Source: Plantago major
Lineage: Eukaryota > Streptophyta > Magnoliopsida > Lamiales > Plantaginaceae
Reading direction: 5' to 3'
DNA: 64,000 nucleotides
NCBI GenBank assembly: GCA_026545765.1
Contig: CM048840.1
Location: forward strand, 57,040,580-57,104,579
The notes under the pieces were generated by a model. That model was not told where the DNA came from, ran no database searches, and saw nothing but the letters and a program-made list of their open reading frames with translations. The translations under genes were made by a program, and so were the position numbers. Positions within the stretch are counted from its first letter, which is position 1, and every line of letters begins with the position of its first letter. Below are positions 26,653 through 39,423 of the stretch, one piece after another.

Positions 26653-27779
26653 TTCTTTTTTTGATATTATCCCACACCTTTAGTGTGTTGTTTAACTCTC
26701 GAGTAGAGTAATTCGTTTGTTGTTCATCCGTCTCCAAAGTGTGTTGTTTTTATCTCTCAAGTAGAGTTGTTCGTTTGTTGTTTATTCAAGACCTTTTGTG
26801 TTTTGTTTAACTCTCAAGTAGAGTTCTTCGTTCGTTATTTTATTACTCCTCTTGTGTGTTGTTTAAATCTCAAATTGACTTCTCCGTTTGTAATTATCTC
26901 TCTCCCATTATTGTTTTATTTAACTCCCGAGTAGAATTTTATACTTGTTTATCCCAATCCATATGTGTGTTGATTAATTCTCAAGTAGTGTTCTTCGTTT
27001 GTGATACTCTTACTCCTTCTGTGTATTGTTTAAATCTCGAATAGACTTCTTTGTTTGACATTATTCCACCCCTTTAATGTGTTGTTTAACTCGGTAGAGT
27101 AATTCGTTTGTTGTTCATCCGTATCCAAAGTGTGTTGTTTTTATCTCTCAATTAGAGTTGTTCGTTTGTTGTTTATTCAACACCTTTTTGTTTTGTTTAA
27201 CTCTCAAGTAGAGTTCTTCGTTTTATTTTATGACTCCGCTCGTGTGTTGTTTAAATCACAAATTGACTTCTCCGTTTGTAATTATCTCTCTCCCATTATT
27301 GTTTTATTTAACTCCCGAGTAGAATTTTATACATGTTGTTGATCCCAATCCATGTGTGTTGATTAATTCTCAAGTTGTGTTCTTGGTTTATGATACTCTT
27401 ACTCCTTCTGTGTATTGTTTAAATCTCGAATAGACTTCTCTGTTTGACATTATCCCACTCCTCCTGTGTGTTGTTTAACTCTCAAATTGCCTTTTCCGTT
27501 TGTAATTATCCACTCCTTTATTGTGTTATTTAACTCTCGGTAGAATTTTACATTTGTTGTTATCCCTCCTTATGTGTGTTCTTCAACTCTTAAGTAGTGT
27601 TCTTCGCTTGTGATACTCTTACTCTTACATGTATTGTTTAAATCTCGAATAGACTTCTTTCTTTGACATTATCCCACTCCTTTAGTGTGTTGATTAACTC
27701 TCGAGTAGAGTTATTCGTTTGTTTATCTTCCATCTCCAAAGTTTGTTGTTTATATCTCTCAAGTAGATTTGTTCGTTTG

Positions 27780-27879
27780 NNNNNNNNNNNNNNNNNNNNN
27801 NNNNNNNNNNNNNNNNNNNNNNNNNNNNNNNNNNNNNNNNNNNNNNNNNNNNNNNNNNNNNNNNNNNNNNNNNNNNNNN
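27780..27879. other. Assembly gap of exactly 100 N; satellite orientation flips across it
   Basis: One hundred N bases is the conventional placeholder for a gap of unknown size. The left flank ends in the submonomer containing TATATCTCTCAAGTAG on the + strand. The right flank starts in the reverse complement of the same submonomer (TTGAGATATAAAGGACACA). The two flanks are therefore mirror images at nearly the same phase. Nothing can be said about the true sequence between them. Confidence 0.99.
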
Positions 27880-30800
27880 CAACTGCTTGAGATATAAAGG
27901 ACACACTTTGGAGAGGGAAGAACAAAAAGCGAATAAGCGTACTAGAGATAAACAACACACTAAAGGGTGGGATAATGTCGAGGAAGAAGTATTGAAATTT
28001 AAACAATACAGAAGGAGTAAGAGTATCACAAGCGAAGAACACTACTTGAGAATTAATAAACACACATATGGATTGGGATAAACAACAAATGTAAAATTCT
28101 ACTCGTGGGTTAAATAAAACAATAATGGGAGAGAGATAATTACAAGCGGAGAATCAATTTGAGATTTAAACAACACCGGAGGAGTAATAAAATAACGAGC
28201 GAAGAACTCTACTTGAGAGTTAAACAAAACACAAAAGGTGTTGAATAAACAACAAGCGAACAACTCTTGAGAGATATAAAGGACACACTTTGGAGAGGAA
28301 GAACAAAAAAGCGAATAAGCGTACTCGAGAGATAAACAACACACTAAAGGGTGGGATAATGACAAGGAAGAAGTCTACCGAAATTTAAACAATACGGAAG
28401 GAGTAAAGTATCACAAGCGAAGAACACTACTTGAGAATTAATAAACACACATATGGATTGGGATAAACAACAAATGTAAAATTCTGCCGTGGGTTAAATA
28501 AAACAATAATGGGAGAGAGATAATTACAAGCGGAGAAGTCGATTTGAGATTTAAACAACACCGGGGAGGAGTAATAAAATAACGAGCGAAGAACTACTTG
28601 AGAGTTAAACAAAACCTGAAGGTGTTGAATAAACAACAAGCGAACAACTCTACTTGAGAGATATAAAGGACACACTTTGGAGAGGAAGAACAAAAAGCGA
28701 ATAAGCTGTACTCGAGATAAACAACACACTAAAGGGTGGGATAATGACAAGGAAGAAGTCTATGAAATTTAAACAATACTACGAGAAGGGTAAAGAGTAT
28801 CACAAGCGAAGAACACTACTTGAGAATTAATAAACACACATATGGATTGGGATAAACAACAAATGTAAAATTCTACCGTGGGTTAAATAAAACAATAATG
28901 GGAGAGAGATAATTACAAGCGGAGAAGTCAATTTGAGATTTAAACAACACAGGAGGAGTAATAAAATAACGAGCGAAGAACTCTACTTGAGAGTTAAACA
29001 AAACCTGAAAGGTGTTGAATAAACAACAAACGAACAACTCTGCTTGAGAGATATAAAGGACACACTTTGGAGAGGAAGAACAAAAAGCGAATAAGCACTC
29101 GAGAGATAAACAACACACTAAAGAATTGGGATAATGTCAAGGAAGAAGTCTATTGAAATTTAAACAATACACGGAAGGAGTAAGAGTATCACAAGCGAAG
29201 AACACTACTTGAGAATTAATAAACACACATATGGATTGGGATAAACAACAAATGTAAAATTCTACTAAATGGGTTAAATAAAACAATAATGGGAGAGAGA
29301 TAATTACAAGCGGAGAAGTCAATTTGAGATTTAAACAACACACAGGAGGAGTAATAAAATATGAGCGAAGAACTCTACTTGAGAGTTAAACAAAACAAAA
29401 GGTGTTTAATAAACAACAAACGAACAACTCTACTTGAGAGATATAAAGGACACACTTTGGAGAGGGAAGAACAAAAAGCGAATAAGCATACTCGAGAGAT
29501 AAACAACACACTAAAGAATGGGATAATGTCGAGGAAGAAGTCTATTAGAAATTTAAACAATACAGGAAGGGTAAGAGTATCACAAGCGAAGAACACTACT
29601 TGAAATTAATAAACACACATATGGATTGGGATAAACAACAAATGTAAAATTCTACTGTGGGTTAAATAAAACAATAATGGGAGAGAGATAATTACAAGCG
29701 GAGAAGTCAATTTGAGATTTAAACAACACGAGGAGGTAATAAAATAGAGCGAAGAACTCTACTTGAGAGTTAAACAAAACCTGAAAGGTGTTGAATAAAC
29801 AACAAACGAACAACTCTACTTGAGTGATATAAATGACACACTTTGGAGAGGAAGAACAAAAAAGCGAATAAGCGTACTAGAGATAAACAACACACTAAAG
29901 GTGGGATAATGTCAAGGAAGAAGTCTATTGAAATTTAAACAATACAAGGAAGGGTAAGAGTATCACAAGCGAAGAACACTACTTGAAATTAATAAACACA
30001 TATGGATTGGGATAAACAACAAATGTAAAATTCTACAAATGGGTTAAATAAAACAATAATGGGAGAGAGATAATTACAAGCGGAGAAGTCAATTTGAGAT
30101 TTAAACAACACGGGAGGAGTAATAAAATAACGAGCGAAGAACTCTACTTGAGAGTTAAACAAAACCAAAAGGTGTTGAATAAACAACAAACGAACAACTC
30201 TACTTGAGAGATATAAAGGACACACTTTGGAGAGGAAGAACAAAAAGCGAATAAGCGTACTCGAGAGATAAACAACACACTAAAATTTGGGATAATGTCA
30301 AGGAAGAAGTCTATTGAAATTTAAACAATACGAAGGAAGTAAGAGTATCACAAGCGAAGAACACTACTTGAGAATTAATAAACACACATATGGATTGAGA
30401 TAAACAACAAATGTAAAATTCTATAAATGGGTTAAATAAAACAATAATGGGAGAGAGATAATTACAAGCGGAGAAGTCAATTTGAGATTTAAACAACACG
30501 GGAGGGTAATAAAATAACGAGCGAAGAACTCTACTTGAGAGTTAAACAAAACCAAAAGGTGTTGAATAAACAACAAACGAACAACTACTTGAGAGATATA
30601 AAGGACACACTTTGGAGAGGAAGAACAAAAAGCGAATAAGCGTACTCGAGAGTTAAACAACACACTAAAGGAGTGGGATAATGTCAAGGAAGAAGTCTAT
30701 TCGAAATTTAAACAATACACAGAAGGAGTAAGAGTATCACAAACGAAGAACACTACTTGAGATTTAATCAACACACATATGGATTGGGATAAACAACAAA

Positions 30801-33800
30801 TGTAAAATTCTACTCGTGGGTTAAATAAAACAATAATGGGAGAGAGATAATTACAAACGAAGTAGTCAATTTGAGATTTAAACAACACTCAGGAGGAGTA
30901 ATAAAATAACGAACGAAGAACTCTACTTCAGAGTTAAACAAAATGCAAAAGGAGTTGAATAAACAACAAACGAACAACTCTACTTGAGAGATATAAACAA
31001 CACACTTTGGAGAGGGAAGAACAACAAACGAATAAGCATGCTAGAGATAAACAACACACTAAAGGAGTGGGATAATGTCAAGGAAGAAGTCTATTCAAAA
31101 TTTAAACAATACACAGAAGGAGTAAGAGTATCACAAACGAAGAACACTACTTGAGAATTGATAAACACACATATGGATTGGGATAAACAACAAATGTAAA
31201 ATTCTACTCGTGGGTTAAATAAAACAATAATGGGAGAGAGATAATTACAAACGGAGAAGTCAATTTGAGATTTAAACAACACACAGGAGGAGTAATAAAA
31301 TATCGAACGAAGAACTCTACTTGAGAGTTAAACAAAACGCAAAAGGAGTTGAATAAACAACAAACGAACAACTCTACTTGAGAGATATAAAGGACAGACT
31401 TTGGGGAGGGAAGAACAAAAAGCGAATAAGCATGCTCGAGAGATAAACAACACACTAAAGGGTGGGATAATGTCAAGGAAGAAGTCTATTCGAAATTTAA
31501 ACAATACAGAAGGAGTAAGAGTATCACAAAGCGAAGAACACTACTTGAAATTAATAAACACACATATGAATTGGGATAAACAACAAATGTAAAATTCTAC
31601 TGTTGGGTTAAATAAAACAATAATGGGAGAGAGATAATTACAAGCGGAGAAGTCAATTTGAGATTTAAACAACACAGGGAGGAGTAATAAAATATGAGCG
31701 AAGAACTCTACTTGAGAGTTAAACAAAACCAAAAGGTGTTGAATAAACAACAAGCGAACAACTCTACTTGAGAGATATAAAGGACACACTTTGGTGAGGG
31801 AAGAACAAAAAAGCGAATAAGCGTACTAGAGAGATAAACAACACACTAAAGGGTGGGATAATGTCGAGGAAGAAGTCTATTGAAATTTAAACAATACCGA
31901 GAAGGAGTAAGAGTATCACAAGCGAAGAACACTACTTGAAATTAAGAAACACACATATGGATTTGGATAAACAACAAATTTAAAATTCTACTCGTGGGTT
32001 AAATAAAACACTAATGGGAGAGAGATAATTACAAGCGGAGAAGTCAATTTGAGATTTAAACAACACACGGGAGGAGTAATAAAATAGCGAGCGAAGAACT
32101 CTACTTGAGAGTTAAACAAAACACAAAAGGTGTTGAATAAACAACAAGCGAACAACTACTTGAGAGATATAAAGGACACACTTTGGAGAGGGAAGAACAA
32201 AAAGCGAATAAGCGTACTAGAGATAAACAACACACTAAAGGAGTGGGATAATGTCAAGGAAGAAGTCTATTGAAATTTAAACAATACAGAAGGGTAAAGT
32301 ATCACAAGCGAAGAACACTACTTGAGAATTATTAAAAACACATATGGATTGGGATAAACAACAAATTTAAAATTCTACTCGTGGGTTAAATAAAACAATA
32401 ATGGGAGAGATAATTACAAGCGGAGAAGTCGATTTGAAATTTAAACAACACACGGGAGGAGTAATAAAATAGCGAGCGAAGAACTCTACTTGAGAGTTAA
32501 ACAAAACCAAAAGGTGTTGAATAAACAACAAACGAACAACTCTGCTTGAGAGATATAAAGGACACACTTTGGAGAGGGAAGAACAAAAGCGAATAAGCGT
32601 ACTCGAGAGATAAACAACACACTAAAGGTGGGATAATGTCAAGGAAGAAGTCTATTGAAATTTAAACAATACACAGAAGGAGTAAGAGTATCACAAACGA
32701 AGAACACTACTTGAGAATTAAACAAAGCACAAATGGATTTGTATAAACAACAAAAGTAAAAATCTACTAGTGAGTTATATAATACAATATTGGGAGAGAT
32801 AATTACAAGCGGAGAAGTCAATTTGAGATTTAAACAACACAGGAGGAGTAATAAAATAAGCGAAGAACTCTACTTGAGAGTTAAACAAAACCAAAAGGTG
32901 TTGAATAAACAACAAACGAACAACTCTGCTTGAGAGATATAAAGGACACACTTTGGAGAGGGAAGAACAAAAAGCGAATAAGCATACTAGAGATAAACAA
33001 CACACAAAAGGTGGGATAATGTCAAGGAAGAAGTCTATTGAAATTTAAACAATACAGAAGGAGTAAAGTATCACAAGCGAAGAACACTACTTGAGAATTA
33101 ATAAACACACATATGGATTGGGATAAACAACAAATGTAAAATTCTACCGTGGGTTAAATAAAACAATAATGGGAGAGAGATAATTACAAGCGGAGAAGTC
33201 AATTTGAGATTTAAACAACACAGGAGGAGTAATAAAATAACGAGCGAAGAACTCTACTTGAGAGTTAAACAAAACCAAAAGGTGTTGAATAAACAACAAG
33301 CGAACAACTCTACTTGAGAGATATAAAGGACACACTTTGGAGAGGAAGAACAAAAAAGCGAATAAGCATACTAGAGATAAACAACACACTAAAGGAGTGG
33401 GATAATGTCGAAGAAGTCTATTGAAATTTAAACAATACAGGGAAGGAGTAAGAGTATCACAAGCGAAGAACACTACTTGAGAATTAATAAACACACATAT
33501 GGATTGGGATAAACAACAAATGTAAAATTCTACTCGTGGGTTAAATAAAACAATAATGGGAGAGAGATAATTACAAGCGGAGAAGTCAATTTGACATTTA
33601 AACAACACACGGAGGAGTAATAAAATAACGAGCGAAGAACTCTACTTGAGAGTTAAACAAAACACAAAGGTGTTGAATAAACAACAAGCGAACAACTCTA
33701 CTTGAGAGATATAAAGGACACACTTTGGAGAGGGAAGAACAAAAAGCGAATAAGCTGCAGAGAGATAAACAACACACTAAAGGAGTGGGATAATGTCGAG

Positions 33801-36800
33801 GAAGAAGTCTATTGAAATTTAAACAATACGAGAAGGAGTAAGAGTATCACAAGCGAAGAACACTACTTGAGAATTAATAAACACACATATGGATTGGGAT
33901 AAACAACAAATGTAAAATTCTACTAAATGGGTTAAATAAAACAATAATGGGAGAGAGATAATTACAAGCGGAGAAGTCAATTTGAGATTTAAACAACACG
34001 GGAGGAGTAATAAAATAACGAGCGAAGAACTCTACTTGAGAGTTAAACAAAACCTGAAGGTGTTGAATAAACAACAAGCGAACAACTCTACTTGAGAGAT
34101 ATAAAGGACACACTTTGGAGAGGAAGAACAAAAAGCGAATAAGCATACTAGAGATAAACAACACACTAAAGGTGGGATAATGTCAAGGAAGAAGTCTATT
34201 GAAATTTAAACAATACCGGAAGGAGTAAGAGTATCACAAACGAAGAACACTACTTGAGAATTAATAAACACACATATGGATTGTGATAAACAACAAATGT
34301 AAAATTCTACCGTGGGTTAAATAAAACAATAATGGGAGAGAGATAATTACAAGCGGAGAAGTCAATTTGAGATTTAAACAACACACGGGAGGAGTAATAA
34401 AATAAGCGAAGAACTCTACTTGAGAGTTAAACAAAACAAAAGGTGTTGAATAAACAACAAGCGAACAACTCTGCTTGAGAGATATAAAGGACACACTTTG
34501 GAGAGGAAGAGCAAAAAGCGAATAAGCGTACTCGAGATAAACAACACACTAAAGGAGTGGGATAATGTCAAGGAAGAAGTCTATTGAAATTTAAACAATA
34601 CACGGAAGGTAAGAGTATCACAAGCGAAGAACACTACTTGAGAATTAATAAACACACATATGGATTGGGATAAACAACAAATGTAAAATTCTACTAGTGG
34701 GTTAAATAAAACAATAATGGGAGAGAGATAATTACAAGCGGAGAAGTCGATTTGAGATTTAAACAACACACGGAGGAGTAATAAAATAACGAGCGAAGAA
34801 CTCTACTTGAGAGTTAAACAAAACCTGAAAAGGTGTTGAATAAACAACAAACGAACAACTCTACTTGAGAGATATAAAGGACACACTTTGGAGAGGAAGA
34901 ACAAAAAGCGAATAAGCGTACTAGAGATAAACAACACACTAAAGTGGGATAATGTCAAGGAAGAAGTCTATTGAAATTTAAACAATACGGAAGGGTAAGA
35001 GTATCACAAACGAAGAACACTACTTGAGAATTAATAAACACACATATGGATTGGGATAAACAACAAATGTAAAATAATACAAATGGGTTAAATAAAACAA
35101 TAATGGGAGAGAGATAATTACAAGCGGAGAAGTCAATTTGAGATTTAAACAACACACGGAGGAGTAATAAAATAACGAGCGAAGAACTCTACTTGAGAGT
35201 TAAACAAAACCAAAAGGTGTTGAATAAACAACAAACGAACAACTCTGCTTGAGAGATATAAAGGACACACTTTGGAGAGGGAAGAACAAAAAAGCGAATA
35301 AGCGTACTCGAGATAAACAACACACTAAAGAATTTGGGATAATGTCGAGGAAGAAGTCTATTCGAAATTTAAACAATACTTGAGAAGGAGTAAGAGTATC
35401 ACAAGCGAAGAACACTACTTGAGAATTAATAAACACACATATGGATTGGGATAAACAACAAATGTAAAATTCTACTGTGGGTTAAATAAAACAATAATGG
35501 GAGAGATAATTACAAGCGGAGAAGTCAATTTGAGATTTAAACAACACAGGAGGAGTAATAAAATAGCGAGCGAAGAACTCTACTTGAGAGTTAAACAAAA
35601 CCAAAAGGTGTTGAATAAACAACAAGCGAACAACTCTACTTGAGAGATATAAAGGACACACTTTGGAGAGGGAAGAGCAAAAGCGAATAAGCGTACTCGA
35701 GAGATAAACAACACACTAAAGGGTGGGATAATGTCAAGGAAGAAGTCTATTGAAATTTAAACAATACAGGAAGGAGTAAGAGTATCACAAACGAAGAACA
35801 CTACTTGAGAATTAATAAACACACATATGGATTGGGATAAACAACAAATGTAAAATTCTACTCGTGGGTTAAATAAAACAATAATGGAGAGAGATAATTA
35901 CAAGCGGAGAAGTCAATTTGAGATTTAAACAACACAGGAGGGTAATAAAATAACGAGCGAAGAACTCTACTTGAGAGTTAAACAAAACCAAAAGGTGTTG
36001 AATAAACAACAAACGAACAACTCTACTTGAGAGATATAAAGGACACACTTTGGAGAGGGAAGAACAAAAAGCGAATAAGCGTACTCGAGAGATAAACAAC
36101 ACACTAAAGATGGGATAATGTCAAGGAAGAAGTCTATTGAAATTTAAACAATACACTGAAAGGAGTAAGAGTATCACAAGCGAAGAACACTACTTGAAAT
36201 TAATGAACACACATATGGATTGGGATAAACAACAAATGTAAAATTCTACTCGTGGGTTAAATAAAACAATAATTGGAGAGAGATAATTACAAGCGGAGAA
36301 GTCAATTTGAGATTTAAACAACACAGGAGGAGTAATAAAATAACGAGCGAAGAACTCTACTTGAGAGTTAAACAAAACACAAGGTGTTGAATAAACAACA
36401 AACGAACAACTCTACTTGAGAGATATAAAGTACACACTTTGGAGAGGAAGAACAAAAAGCGAATAAGCGTATCGAGAGATAAACAACACACTAAAGGAGT
36501 GGGATAATGTCAAGGAAGAAGTCTATTCGAAATTTAAACAATACACAGAAGGAGTAAGAGTATCACAAACGAAGAACACTACTTGAGAATTAATAAACAC
36601 ACATATGGATTGGGATAAACAACAAATGTAAAATTCTACTTGTGGGTTAAATAAAACAATAATTGGAGAGAGATAATTACAAACGGAGAAGTCAATTTGA
36701 GATTTCAAGAACTTCAAGGAGGAGTAATAAAATAACGAACGAAGAACTCTACTTGAGAGTTAAACAAAACACAAAAGGTGTTGAATAAACAACAAACGAA

Positions 36801-38566
36801 CAACTCTACTTGAGAGATATAAAGGACACACTTTGGAGAGGGAAGAACCAAAAGCATAAGTACTAGAGATAAACAACACACTAAAGGAGTGGGATAATGT
36901 CAAGGATGAAGTCTATTCGAAATTTGAACAATACACAGAAGGAGTAAGAGTATCACAAACGAAGAACACTACTTGAGAATTAATAAACACACATATGGAT
37001 TGGGATAAACAACAAATTTAAAATTCTACTCGTGGGTTAAATAAAATAATAATTGGAGAGAGATAATTACAAACGGAGAAGTCAATTTGAGATTTAACCA
37101 ACTCACAGGAGGAGTATTAAAATAACGAACGAAGAACTCTACTTGAGAGTTAAAACAAAACACAAAAGGTGTTGAATAAACAACAAACGAACAACTCTAC
37201 TTGAGAGATATAAAGGACACACTTTGAAGAGGGAATAACAAAAAACGAATAACTCTACTCGAGAGATAAACAACAGACTAAAGGAGTGGGATAATGTCAA
37301 GGAAGAAGTCTATTCGAAATTTAAACAATACACAGAAGGAGTAAGAGTATCACAAACGAAGAACACTACTTGAGAATTAGTAAAAACACATATGGATTGG
37401 GATAAACAACAAATGTAAAATTCTACTCGTGGGTTAAATAAAATAATAATGGGAGAGAGATAATTACAAACGGCGAAGTCAATTTCAGATTTAAACAACA
37501 CCTGAGAGGAGTAACAACATAGCGAGCGAAGAACTCTGCTTGAGAGTTAAACAAATCACAAAAGGTGTTGAATAAACAACAAGCGAACAACTCTACTTGA
37601 GAGATATAAAGGACACATTTTGGAGAGGCGGAACAAAAAAGCATAAGCTGCTAGAGATAAACAACACACTAAAGGGTGGGATAATGTCATCGAGGAAGTC
37701 TATTGAAAATTTAAACAATACCTGAAAAAGGTAAGAGTATCACAAACGAAGAACACTACTTGAGAATTAATAAACACACATATGAATTGGGATAAACAAC
37801 AAATGTAAAATTCTACTCGTGGGTTAAATAAAACAATAATGGGAGAGAGATAATTACAAACGGAGAAGTCAATTTGAGATTTAAACAACACACAGGAGGA
37901 GTAATAAAATAACGAACGAAGAACTCTACTTGAGAGTTAAACAAAACACAAAAGGTGTTGAATAAACAACAAACGAACAACTCTACTTGAGAGATATAAA
38001 GGACACACTTTGGAGAGGGAAGAACAAAAAACGAATAACTCTACTCGAGAGATAAACAACACACTAAAGGAGTGGGATAATGTCAAGGAAGAAGTCTATT
38101 CGAAATTTAAACAATACCGAGAAGGAGTAAGAGTATCACAAGCGAAGAACACTACTTGAGAATTAATAAACACACATATGAATTGGGATAAACAACAAAT
38201 GTAAAATTCTACTAAATGGGTTAAATAAAACAATAATGGGAGAAAGATAATTACAAGCGGAGAAGTCAATTTGAGATTTAAACAACACGGGAGGAGTAAT
38301 AAAATAGCGAGCGAAGAACTCTACTTGAGACTTAAACAAAACACAAAAGGTGTTGAATAAAAAACAAGCGAACAACTCTACTTGAGAGATATAAAGGACA
38401 CACTTTGGAGAGGAAGAACAAAAGCGAATAATTCTACTAGAGATAAACAACACACTAAAGGTGGGATAATGTCGAGGAAGAAGTCTATTGAAATTTAAAC
38501 AATACTCGGAAGGAGTAAGAGTATCCAAGCGAAGAACACTACTTGAGAATTAATAAACACACATAT
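27880..38566 (-). repeat. Satellite array, inverted orientation, mainly 7-unit (~393 bp) repeats
   Basis: This is the same submonomer family as the left array but reverse-complemented, so the + strand is A-rich. Units are predominantly the seven-submonomer type. Long patches (about 27880-30690, 31470-36480, 37500-37740 and 38110-38560) differ systematically from clean text. CAAGCGAAG replaces CAAACGAAG, AAGCGGAG replaces AAACGGAG, GCGTACTCGAG replaces CTCTACTCGAG, and many 1-4 base losses occur around ACTCGTGGG and CACAGGAGG. Clean islands lie near 30690-31470, 36490-37500 and 37740-38110. No gene is supported. The array ends where the retrotransposon begins. Confidence 0.97.
38562..38566. 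repeat. Left target-site duplication (CATAT)
   Basis: These are the five satellite bases directly before the 5' LTR start TGTTGATACGG. They match CATAC after the 3' LTR at four of five positions. Uninterrupted satellite reads CACATATGGATTGGG, so CATAT is the original target. Five-base duplications are typical of Ty3/gypsy insertion. Confidence 0.75.
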
Positions 38567-39370
38567 TGTTGATACGGAATATGTCCATCCGTTAAAGGCG
38601 CCATAGGCGTGTCCTAAAAGCGCATCAAGCAACTAGCCAATTGATCTTGGTCCGACCTCCATGGTCCGCCCAAGTGAATCGACCCGATCTTGAAGTCACT
38701 ACCTCCCACAGCTAGTCGAGCTAGCTAAGGAAAGGACTTGTAAACTGACCGGTCGGTCTGAGAGATGCTAACGGACCGTCTGAGAGGACCTCGGGCGCCA
38801 CCATTACTCTAAGACCAGGGCGTGTATGCAGAACCTTTGAGATACTTGGTGGGACTCTTGGCTCGGACATCGAGTCACCCAGGTAGATCAACCAAGCGAG
38901 AGTGCTGTCAGAGTGACCACGGACCCAGTGAGACAGTACTCTCGGAGGAAAGGTCAAACTACCCTCCTAGGCCCACTTATCGGTATTGGACACTGTCCAC
39001 TAATGGGCCATGGGCCAAAGGTAGCATTGGTGTCCAAATCTGGATCGTACACTTGGCATCATCTCATGAGCTACCTCATGAGTATGTGATAACTATAAAT
39101 ATAGCTCAAGGTTCAAGACCTAGGGGTAAGTGTCAGGAAAAGCAACATAAACAACCTCCCTCATAATTATTACATTGAGAGCTTGACTCTCTCTTGAGTA
39201 AAGTCTCTTACCCGGATTGACCACGGCAATCCGGGCATCAGTCTAACCCCACTTAGTTGTTTGGTGACTGGTTGGACGAGCAATCCATCGGACCTTGAGT
39301 CGGAGGCGAGTGCAGACCGTGTTGCTTGTAGTAGTTTAGTTAGTTAGTGTTTGAGGTTTATCCCTCGACA
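38567..39370 (+). repeat. 5' LTR
   Basis: It begins TGTTGATACGG and ends TTTATCCCTCGACA, 804 bp. It aligns along its full length with 50838-51661. It contains a TATA box near 39093 and is followed at once by the primer-binding-like sequence. Open frames inside it (for example a 114-codon one at 38822) lie in LTR sequence, show no domain and are not called genes. Confidence 0.92.
39093..39103 (+). promoter_or_regulatory. TATA box of the 5' LTR
   Basis: CTATAAATATA lies about 275 bp before the LTR end, in a GC-richer context. It is the likely promoter for the gag-pol transcript. The matching 3' LTR position (51358-51368) reads CTATAAATACA. Confidence 0.7.
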
Positions 39371-39373
39371 TTT

Positions 39374-39391
39374 TGGCGCCCGTCTGTGGGA
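39374..39391 (+). other. Primer-binding site
   Basis: TGGCGCCCGTCTGTGGGA starts three bases after the LTR end. It begins with TGG, the complement of a tRNA 3' CCA end. This form is characteristic of plant Tat-type elements. I did not assign the tRNA species. Confidence 0.75.
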
Positions 39392-39423
39392 ACTTTACAA
39401 AAAGCATCTGTTTTGAGTGAACG

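Larger units (their letters stand above)
1..27779 (+). repeat. Tandem satellite array, T-rich strand, mixed 7/10/11-unit higher-order repeats
   Basis: The whole stretch is a head-to-tail array of a ~56-bp submonomer typically running TGTGTTGTTTAA, then a CTCGAGTAGAGTT-like core, then TTCGTTTGT and a TATCCCACTCC-like end. Seven distinguishable submonomer types follow each other in fixed order and make a ~392-bp unit. For example, the same phrase recurs at 59 and 451, a spacing of 392. Longer forms are interspersed: 621 bp (3416 to 4037, eleven submonomers) and 560-563 bp (14922 to 15482 and 20493 to 21056, ten submonomers). Spacings are close to multiples of 56. The + strand is strongly T-rich and A-poor. 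Open frames of 60-140 codons recur because the repeat lacks stops in one frame; their predicted products are low-complexity hydrophobic strings with no domain. I see no gene here. The array runs into the assembly gap at its right end. Confidence 0.97.

Noticed and set aside
1..27779. CRISPR-like array
   Set aside because: Repeats and apparent spacers are all the same 56-bp family with no unique spacers. The surrounding element and satellite are of plant type.
27638..28081. Open frames running through the N gap
   Set aside because: They are artefacts of translating N bases; the flanking sequence is ordinary satellite in opposite orientations.
38721..39166. Open frames in the 5' LTR on both strands (78 and 114 codons)
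   Set aside because: They fall in U3 sequence, are not kept open in the 3' LTR, and match no protein family I know.
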